From Lentisphaeria bacterium (lineage in GTDB: Bacteria; Verrucomicrobiota; Lentisphaeria; Oligosphaerales; Oligosphaeraceae), in contig JAEDNB010000004.1 in the NCBI GenBank assembly GCA_016302725.1, positions 1-27,086 on the forward strand: 27,086 nucleotides of DNA, given 5' to 3'. Shown piece after piece: positions 22,046-27,086 of the stretch (positions are counted from its first letter, which is position 1; every line of letters starts with the position of its first letter). A program made the position numbers and the translations under genes. The notes below the pieces were generated by a model. It was not told where the DNA came from. It saw nothing but the letters and a program-made list of their open reading frames with translations, and did not search any database.

Positions 22046-23041
22046 ATGAAAAATTTCTCAAGATTAAGAATGGCGGGGCTTTTCTGGGCCCTGTTGATGG
22101 TGTGCTGCCTGGGGGTGCGGGGGCAGGAGGCTCCCCTTCCTCCGGGGCTCTCCGGCGTCGATGCCGTCTGGGAATTGACCGCCCATTTCCCCACGGAGGA
22201 CCAGAGCGTCTTCCTGGGGCTGGGGGAGAAGATGGCGTTGGACGAGAATTGGATTGCCCCGCCTGGCTCCCCCGACGCCAGCCATGACGAGCGGCTGGTG
22301 CTCTCCTACGGAACCCGGTATTTCACCGCCTTGGTCCTTTCCTGGAAGAGTGTCGCCACCTCTCCCCAGCGATGGACCATCCTCCTTTCCCAGCCGGAGG
22401 ACAGTTCCCCCTGCCAGCTTTCCCTTCGCCTGCGGCAGGGGAGCCTGCCCGAGGGCGTGAAGATTGTCTTGATGGACACCGACGGGAAGGAGGCATTCAC
22501 CTGGGACGGGGAGACGGGGCCGGAGACGGTCTTCACCTTCAGCCAACTGCGGGGCACTCTGTGCCTGGTGGCCGGCGAGGCCTACCGCTACCAGGCGGCG
22601 GTGCAAGAGATTCCCCTCCAGAAGGGCTGGAACCTGGTGGCCTGCAACCTGGAGCGCCTGGAGTCCGCCACCGTGGAGGGAACGCCCCTCCTGGACTCCA
22701 CCTCCTACGCCGCCTATCTTCCCGGCAAGGCCTTCTCCCGCCTCTCCTCCCTGGAGGGCCTTCAGGCGGGAGGCGCCCTCTGGCTCCACAGCCCGCAGGC
22801 CGGCGCCATCCTCCGCTTTGCGGGAAAGGCCCGGATGGGGGCAAAGGCCGCCTTCCCCGCCACCCTCCCCGATGGGGAGTGGCACTTCGCCGGATTGGCG
22901 GCGGAATGGGGGGAGGATGGCGCCCCCGCCGCCCCGGGGGAAAATCTCCCGGAGGACGCCCGCCGCTGGAACCCCGCCGACGCCGCCTACGTCAAAGCCC
23001 CGGGCTTGCCCGCCTTGGAGACGGGGTACCTTCTGCCCTGA
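22046..23041 (+). CDS. secreted protein with 'GWNLV' type domain
   Basis: This 331-residue product starts at the ATG at 22046, giving a signal peptide (basic MKNFSRLR, hydrophobic 9-23, 'GVRGQ' cleavage region). The middle (85-180) is beta-rich. Residues 188-280 contain 'IPLQKGWNLVACNLERL', 'STSYAAYLPGKAFSRLSSLEGLQAGGALWLHSP', a pattern ('L..GWNL....') seen in exported proteins of Lentisphaerae and Verrucomicrobia, often beside dockerin-like and adhesin domains. No enzyme motif is visible and no PEP-CTERM or LPXTG sorting tail is present. It is the first gene after the sigma-54 promoter. No Shine-Dalgarno; AAAA directly precedes the ATG. Confidence 0.82.
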   Translation: MKNFSRLRMAGLFWALLMVCCLGVRGQEAPLPPGLSGVDAVWELTAHFPTEDQSVFLGLGEKMALDENWIAPPGSPDASHDERLVLSYGTRYFTALVLSWKSVATSPQRWTILLSQPEDSSPCQLSLRLRQGSLPEGVKIVLMDTDGKEAFTWDGETGPETVFTFSQLRGTLCLVAGEAYRYQAAVQEIPLQKGWNLVACNLERLESATVEGTPLLDSTSYAAYLPGKAFSRLSSLEGLQAGGALWLHSPQAGAILRFAGKARMGAKAAFPATLPDGEWHFAGLAAEWGEDGAPAAPGENLPEDARRWNPADAAYVKAPGLPALETGYLLP

Positions 23042-23066
23042 AGACCGCCTTCCCCGCCTCCCGACA

Positions 23067-23087
23067 GGAAGGGGAATCCCCCCTTCC
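23067..23087 (+). terminator. hairpin after the 22046-23041 gene
   Basis: GGAAGGGG (23067-23074) and CCCCTTCC (23080-23087) form a perfect 8-bp stem with a 5-nt loop, 26 nt after the stop. The T-rich run (TTTTCT, from 23101) is 13 nt further on, so it is an imperfect terminator and some read-through into the next gene is likely. Confidence 0.5.
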
Positions 23088-23094
23088 CGCCTAC

Positions 23095-23122
23095 TTAAAA
23101 TTTTCTCTCCGTTCGCTATATT
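23095..23122 (+). promoter_or_regulatory. sigma-70-like promoter candidate for the dockerin-like gene
   Basis: TTAAAA (23095-23100), 16-bp spacer, TATATT (23117-23122), in an A/T-rich patch that is rare in this genome. The start site would be about 23129, with a leader of about 70 nt. A competing sigma-54-like element overlaps just downstream. Confidence 0.35.
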
Positions 23123-23124
23123 AC

Positions 23125-23140
23125 GGGACTTGACCTTGCC
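23125..23140 (+). promoter_or_regulatory. weak sigma-54-like element
   Basis: GGGACT-TGACC-TTGCC has GG (23126-23127) and GC (23138-23139) at the exact 12-bp spacing and a good TTGC, but the -24 block otherwise departs from TGGCAC. If used, transcription would start near 23151, 47 nt before the ATG at 23198. Confidence 0.25.
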
Positions 23141-23197
23141 AGGGGGAGGTCGCCCGTATCCGCTTCGCCCCTCTTTCCTTAAGAAATAACAACGAAG

Positions 23198-24484
23198 ATG
23201 ACAACGAAACTGATTCGCCATGCCCTAGTCTTCCTGGCCGCCTTTGCCTGGGCGCAGGTGGCGGAAGCCTTCACCGTCCAGGTCATGATGGGGAGCGAGG
23301 CCCAGTCGCCCTCCCTGGTCTTCGGCGAGGCGGAGGAAGCCGTGTCCATGCCCTTCCCCCCCTTTTCCGCCATGTTCGGCATGAAGGATGTCTACCTGGC
23401 CAACCCCGCCAACCTGGGGGGCGCCGACGCCGTCTCCGGAGACTTGGCGCGGCTGGGGACGGACCTGCGCACTGCCTCCGAGGGCAACGCCTGGGTGCTG
23501 GTGGCCTCCACCGATGCGCACCTGACCCTCCAGGCTGCCCCGGATTCCAGCCCGGTCCCCGCCCTCTACCTCAGCAATGACGGGGAGGAGGCCGAGGCCG
23601 TGGAATTGACCCTGCCTGCCTCCCTCTCCGTGAAGGCCGGGGTGAACTACACCATCCGGAAAACCCGCGAGGGTGGCGCCATCACCCCCGCCCAGGATCC
23701 CGCCAACGTGGTGGTCTTCCTGGACCGCCAGGAAGGGGAGGAGGTCTTCAGCGGCGAGGAGAAGGAGTTCGCCTGCCCCTCCCAGAAGGTCTCCATGCGC
23801 CTGGTGAACGGAAGCGACACCCCCATCGCGGTGAAGGACGCCTTCGGGACCTACCACCGGGAGGATGGCACCTCCTCCGGGGAGCGCCCCGCCGAAGGAT
23901 GGGTGATTCTCCTGGGCGGCTCCGCCACCGCCGTCTCCTATGCCAACGGCGAGGCCACCATCGACCTGGCCGAGGGCGGCAGCCTGGCTCTCTCCGCCAT
24001 CGCCCTCAAGGGCGGCTATAAGCCCATCTCCGCCTCCCTCTTCCAGGAACTGGGCCAGCGCATCGCCTCCTGCCACTGGGTCATCCTCCCCTCCGGAACC
24101 CTGGACTACGACGGCAACGGAGAGGTGGACATGGACGACGCCATGTACGTCTACAATCTGGTGGGGGCCGGCTGCCCCACTCCCGGGGACGACTGGTTCG
24201 TGGCCGCCGACCTGCAGCCCTTCACCACCAACGCCACCTCGGAACTCCTCCAGGCCGCCCTGGAAACCCTCCAGGGACTCCCCTCCCAGCTGGATTTCGA
24301 CGGCAATGGAGAGGTGGACATGGACGACGCCATGTATCTCTATAACTTCGTGGGGGCCGGCTGCCCCACCCCCGAGGACGACTGGTTCGCGGCCGCCGAC
24401 CTGCAGCCCTTCACCACCAACGCTTCCCAGGAACGCCTCCAGGCCGCCCTGGAGACGCTCCAAAGCCTCGGTTCTCAAAAATAG
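23198..24484 (+). CDS. secreted protein with two C-terminal dockerin-like repeats
   Basis: This 428-residue product has a signal peptide with cleavage predicted after 'VAEA' (residue 24). Residues 25-300 are beta-rich with no recognised family. Residues 302-427 are two tandem 63-residue units, each starting with an EF-hand-type calcium loop 'DxDGNGEVDMDD' (D303, D305, N307, E309, D311, D314 in the first) followed by 'AMY.YN.VGAGCPTP', 'DDWF.AADLQPFTTNA' and a helix 'LQAALETLQ'. The loop matches dockerin type I F-hands, but dockerins have about 24-residue repeats, so this is a longer variant. Dockerin-like modules tether proteins non-covalently at the cell surface by Ca-dependent pairing. Each repeat has one Cys. 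Confidence 0.85.
   Translation: MTTKLIRHALVFLAAFAWAQVAEAFTVQVMMGSEAQSPSLVFGEAEEAVSMPFPPFSAMFGMKDVYLANPANLGGADAVSGDLARLGTDLRTASEGNAWVLVASTDAHLTLQAAPDSSPVPALYLSNDGEEAEAVELTLPASLSVKAGVNYTIRKTREGGAITPAQDPANVVVFLDRQEGEEVFSGEEKEFACPSQKVSMRLVNGSDTPIAVKDAFGTYHREDGTSSGERPAEGWVILLGGSATAVSYANGEATIDLAEGGSLALSAIALKGGYKPISASLFQELGQRIASCHWVILPSGTLDYDGNGEVDMDDAMYVYNLVGAGCPTPGDDWFVAADLQPFTTNATSELLQAALETLQGLPSQLDFDGNGEVDMDDAMYLYNFVGAGCPTPEDDWFAAADLQPFTTNASQERLQAALETLQSLGSQK
24101..24478 (+). repeat. two 189-bp tandem repeats encoding dockerin-like units
   Basis: Unit 1 at 24101-24289 and unit 2 at 24290-24478 are in frame, equal in length and very similar at the DNA level, with long identical stretches such as the region encoding 'GEVDMDDAMY'. 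This implies a fairly recent duplication or ongoing homogenisation. Confidence 0.9.
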
Positions 24485-24537
24485 CGGCCTGGCAGCGTCT
24501 TCCCCTCCCTTTTTTCTTTTTTCTTCTCTACAACTGT

Positions 24538-24543
24538 AAGGAG
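24538..24543 (+). promoter_or_regulatory. ribosome binding site of the giant surface-protein gene
   Basis: AAGGAG lies 10 nt before the ATG at 24554, the only plus-strand gene in the window with a clear Shine-Dalgarno. A T-rich tract (24510-24529) precedes it, with no stem in front. Confidence 0.7.
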
Positions 24544-24553
24544 TCATCACCCT

Positions 24554-27086
24554 ATGATTTCCCGCTTTGCCGAATTTCTCCGCAAAGGAGCCGCCTGGGC
24601 GGTCTTCCTTGCCGCCACTCTTCTCCTTTCCCAGGGAGTGCGGGCCGACTGGACCATCGACTTGGTCTCCGGCTCCGAGGTGAACGGCACCTTCCTGGAA
24701 GGCAAATACATCGACGGCGTCTCCACCCGGGGCGCCACCCAGGTGTATCTGACCACCGACGAAAACAACTGCCAGATGCTGAATCTGCTGCTGCTCCGGG
24801 ATGACACCCAGGAGTGGGCGGGCATCACCTGGGAGGAGGTGCTGGGAGGCAAGGGGAACAACCCCGTTCTGACCTCCACCAAAATCCAGCTCTATCCCAA
24901 TGCCGGCGTGGGCCAGATTCTGATTCCCGCCAACAGCAACCGGGTGCTCCTGGGCACCGTCTACCACAATCTGCTCAATGGGACGGACTCCACCGGCGCC
25001 GTGGGTTTTGACAAGCTGAATTCCGCCCAGTCCACCAACGCGGGCATCTACGCCAACAAGGTGAAGGTGAATGGCCCCGGCAGCGTGATGATGCTGAAGG
25101 GATTCAACTTCACCGTGGCGGAGGGCACGGTCTTCGAGACGGACGAAGAGGTGCCCCTGGAGGTCTCTCCCCTGGACGAGGTCTTCACCTGCACGGCCTG
25201 GAATGGCTCCGACCTGGTGCCCACCACGGCCGTGAAGTTCACCATGGCCGGCTTGGCCACGGAGAGCACCGGCACCGGCTCCGTGCTTCTCACTCCGGAT
25301 GGCGGCTTCCGTTTTATCCCGAAGAAGGATTTCTTCGGCACGGTCACCCTGGAATACACCGCCACCTCCACCGAGGGAAAGGGAAGTGTGAAAGGCAGCC
25401 TCACCGTGACGGTCCACGATGTGGATGACATTCCCACGCTGACCAACAAAGGCTCCAGCTTTGTCCTCATCGAGGGCAAGGCGGTGAAAGATTTGGGCGA
25501 TGCCATCTACCTGAATTTCTCTGAAGAGGAGGTGGATCGGGAACCCTCTCTGAAGAGCGAGGCCACCTTGACCTTCACTCCCGTGGACGGAGAGGGGGAG
25601 ACCATCACCTTCCCGGTGACCCTCACCCCCGTGACCACCAGCGACCGGGAGCCTGGAACATACACCTACAGCGTGGATTTCTCCCAGGTGGATCTGGTGA
25701 TCCCCTACACCACTGTGAAGCATCCCGCCGCTCGGAAAGAGTACACGGGAATCCTCTCGGTCACCGACGGCGGCAAGGAGGCCTATGCGGTGACGTTGGA
25801 CGGCATCCCCGCGACAGTGAAGGATGTGGATAAAATGCCGGTGATCACCGGGTTCGGAACCAAGTCTATCTCCGGCATGCTGGAACTCGTGGCGGATAAG
25901 GTTCGTACTTGGAAGGTCCAGGCGGACTCCCTCTTCACCCCGGATGTGCTGGCCACGGACGCGGACGAGGAAGACGAGGTCACGGTGAGTCTTGAATACT
26001 TCTACGAGGACATGCCGGCGATGACCTTCACCCAGATTCCCTCTCCTTTGGAAAAGGGCAGGACTCTGGTGGCTGTCGCCACCGCCTCCTCCGGAACCCT
26101 GCGCGATGTCCTGCGCGGATACTACCAGGTGGTGAACAAAGCCCCCGAACTGGCGGAGAACAGCGGACGCATCTTCATCCGCCGGGGCGGAAGCACGCTC
26201 ACCGGCAGCGTCACCTTGGAGGTCACCGATGTGGATGGGGCCGACGACATCACCGTGAACAAAGGCTACGATGACACCTCCACTCTGCCCGATGGCCTGA
26301 CCATCGACCGGAAGGACGACGGGAATGTGGCTACCCTCACCCTGACCTTCACCGTTCCCGATTCCGCCCTGGGCGGAACCGAGGATCTCCAGGCCCGCTA
26401 CTCCGTGTGGATCAGCGATGCCGCCCAGGATAGCTCCCAACAGATCTACACCCTGGTGGTGGATTTCAAGGAAAATCCCGTGCCCGTGGTGACTCTGGAA
26501 GAGAGCAGTGTCACCATCGCCGAGGTGGACGCGGAGGGGAACCCCACCTCCTTCCTGGTGAAGGCCAGCGCCACGGACAGCGATGTCTATCCCGCCGGCG
26601 TGGGCGCCTGGAAACTCCAGGTGCCCGAGGGCTGGAGCTACCAGGCCATCAGCGAGGAGACCGGCTCCCAAGGCAGCGGAACTCCTGTTTACAGCGCTTC
26701 TTGGAAGGTGACCAGCAATGGCTATGACACCATCGCCCTTGCCGAGGGCGGCGCCTCCCGGCTTGCCAGCGACCTGTTCACGGTGAAGGTCATCGCCGTG
26801 GATGGGGAAACCCAGGGCGAGGGCTCGGCGGATATGGCGGTGACGGTCAACGATGTGGACCGCGCGCCCACCGTTCCTACCATCCTCCACCAGACTCCTG
26901 GGGAAGCCTTCCACGGAGACACCCTGACGATTGACGCCTCCGGCTCCGTGGACGCCGACGGGGACCCCATCACCTACGCCTATCTGTGGAGCTACAGCGC
27001 TGATGGGGTGACCTTCACCGAGGTGGATGGAGAGGGAGAGAAGGGAGACACCCTGAGTCTTGCCGCCGCCATCAAGAAGGGATACA
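24554..27086 (+). CDS. large secreted cadherin/PKD-like repeat protein, C-terminus beyond the window
   Basis: The frame stays open for 844 codons from the ATG at 24554 to the right edge. A signal peptide is clear (hydrophobic 12-27, 'GVRA' cleavage near 31). Residues 32-200 form an unrecognised N-terminal domain with 'AGIYANKVKV'. From about 235 it is built of cadherin/VCBS-like beta domains: 'GSVLLTPDGGFRFIPKKDFFGTVTLEYTA' then 'VTVHDVDDIP'. Calcium-type linkers 'DVDxxP' or 'DVDGADD' begin at residues 289, 424, 559 and 767. The last visible part ('LTIDASGSVDADGDPITYAYLWSY') is a PKD-like domain. Such proteins are adhesins or matrix scaffolds. It is probably co-expressed with the dockerin-like gene 69 nt upstream. 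Confidence 0.88.
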   Translation, partial: MISRFAEFLRKGAAWAVFLAATLLLSQGVRADWTIDLVSGSEVNGTFLEGKYIDGVSTRGATQVYLTTDENNCQMLNLLLLRDDTQEWAGITWEEVLGGKGNNPVLTSTKIQLYPNAGVGQILIPANSNRVLLGTVYHNLLNGTDSTGAVGFDKLNSAQSTNAGIYANKVKVNGPGSVMMLKGFNFTVAEGTVFETDEEVPLEVSPLDEVFTCTAWNGSDLVPTTAVKFTMAGLATESTGTGSVLLTPDGGFRFIPKKDFFGTVTLEYTATSTEGKGSVKGSLTVTVHDVDDIPTLTNKGSSFVLIEGKAVKDLGDAIYLNFSEEEVDREPSLKSEATLTFTPVDGEGETITFPVTLTPVTTSDREPGTYTYSVDFSQVDLVIPYTTVKHPAARKEYTGILSVTDGGKEAYAVTLDGIPATVKDVDKMPVITGFGTKSISGMLELVADKVRTWKVQADSLFTPDVLATDADEEDEVTVSLEYFYEDMPAMTFTQIPSPLEKGRTLVAVATASSGTLRDVLRGYYQVVNKAPELAENSGRIFIRRGGSTLTGSVTLEVTDVDGADDITVNKGYDDTSTLPDGLTIDRKDDGNVATLTLTFTVPDSALGGTEDLQARYSVWISDAAQDSSQQIYTLVVDFKENPVPVVTLEESSVTIAEVDAEGNPTSFLVKASATDSDVYPAGVGAWKLQVPEGWSYQAISEETGSQGSGTPVYSASWKVTSNGYDTIALAEGGASRLASDLFTVKVIAVDGETQGEGSADMAVTVNDVDRAPTVPTILHQTPGEAFHGDTLTIDASGSVDADGDPITYAYLWSYSADGVTFTEVDGEGEKGDTLSLAAAIKKGY

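Noticed and set aside
23225..26914. A 1229-codon open frame on the minus strand, antisense to the dockerin-like and cadherin-like genes
   Set aside because: It is the mirror of genuine genes in GC-rich DNA. Its translation is low-complexity Gly/His/Val-rich with no domain pattern, whereas the plus strand gives signal peptides and recognisable domains.
1..27086. tRNA, rRNA, CRISPR arrays, insertion sequences, prophage or attachment sites
   Set aside because: I looked for cloverleaf-like segments, regularly spaced repeats, transposase or integrase motifs and terminal repeats and found none; composition is uniform apart from small AT-rich promoter patches.

Overview
The window is GC-rich bacterial DNA (by eye about two thirds G+C) from one coherent genome. 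The best taxonomic guess is the PVC superphylum, on the Verrucomicrobiota/Lentisphaerota/Kiritimatiellota side. Four things point there: a protein with the 'exosortase-associated' TIGR04073-type C-terminal motif, a very long GreA like the chlamydial one, a DUF481 porin-like protein with an N-terminal SH3-like stretch, and a cluster of secreted dockerin-like and cadherin-repeat proteins. No rRNA, tRNA, CRISPR array, transposase or integrase was seen, so this looks like ordinary chromosome.

Left two thirds (1-21672): every gene is on the minus strand, so read it right to left. First comes a sigma-54 activator with a decayed receiver domain (20278-21672), followed by a small lipoprotein gene (19753-20256). 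Next is a 728-residue GreA-type elongation factor (17438-19624). Then comes an unusual fusion of an RfaE2/HldE-type nucleotidyltransferase with a nitroreductase (16130-17170), with a short TMTC-like membrane protein (15380-16123) behind it. A DUF481 outer-membrane protein (14299-15327) stands alone. A tight five-gene run follows: U32 peptidase/RlhA-like protein, secreted beta-helix protein, lipoprotein, and a two-gene NitT/TauT-type ABC transporter (8694-14119). After it lies a TIGR04073-type exported protein (7524-8402). Then a second compact run encodes an NtrB-like kinase, an NtrC-like regulator, a metallophosphoesterase and rhamnulokinase (2276-7286). The left edge holds two overlapping genes for exported proteins, one with a degenerate formylglycine-generating-enzyme-like domain.

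Right third (22046-27086): the strand switches. Three plus-strand genes encode exported proteins: a 331-residue 'GWNLV'-type protein, a 428-residue protein ending in two 63-residue dockerin-like repeats, and the start of a very large cadherin/PKD-like surface protein that runs off the window.

The most interesting part is the 373-bp divergent region 21673-22045. It carries a near-consensus sigma-54 promoter (TGGCAT-N5-TTGCT, 21858-21873) firing into the secreted-protein cluster, directly next to the divergently encoded sigma-54 activator. The predicted transcript begins with a leader of about 160 nt that could fold into a closed structure with a 10-bp basal stem. I read this as a candidate local system: an activator whose receiver has lost phosphorylation-switch residues, controlling expression of a surface or extracellular matrix cluster. 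Function beyond that is inference.
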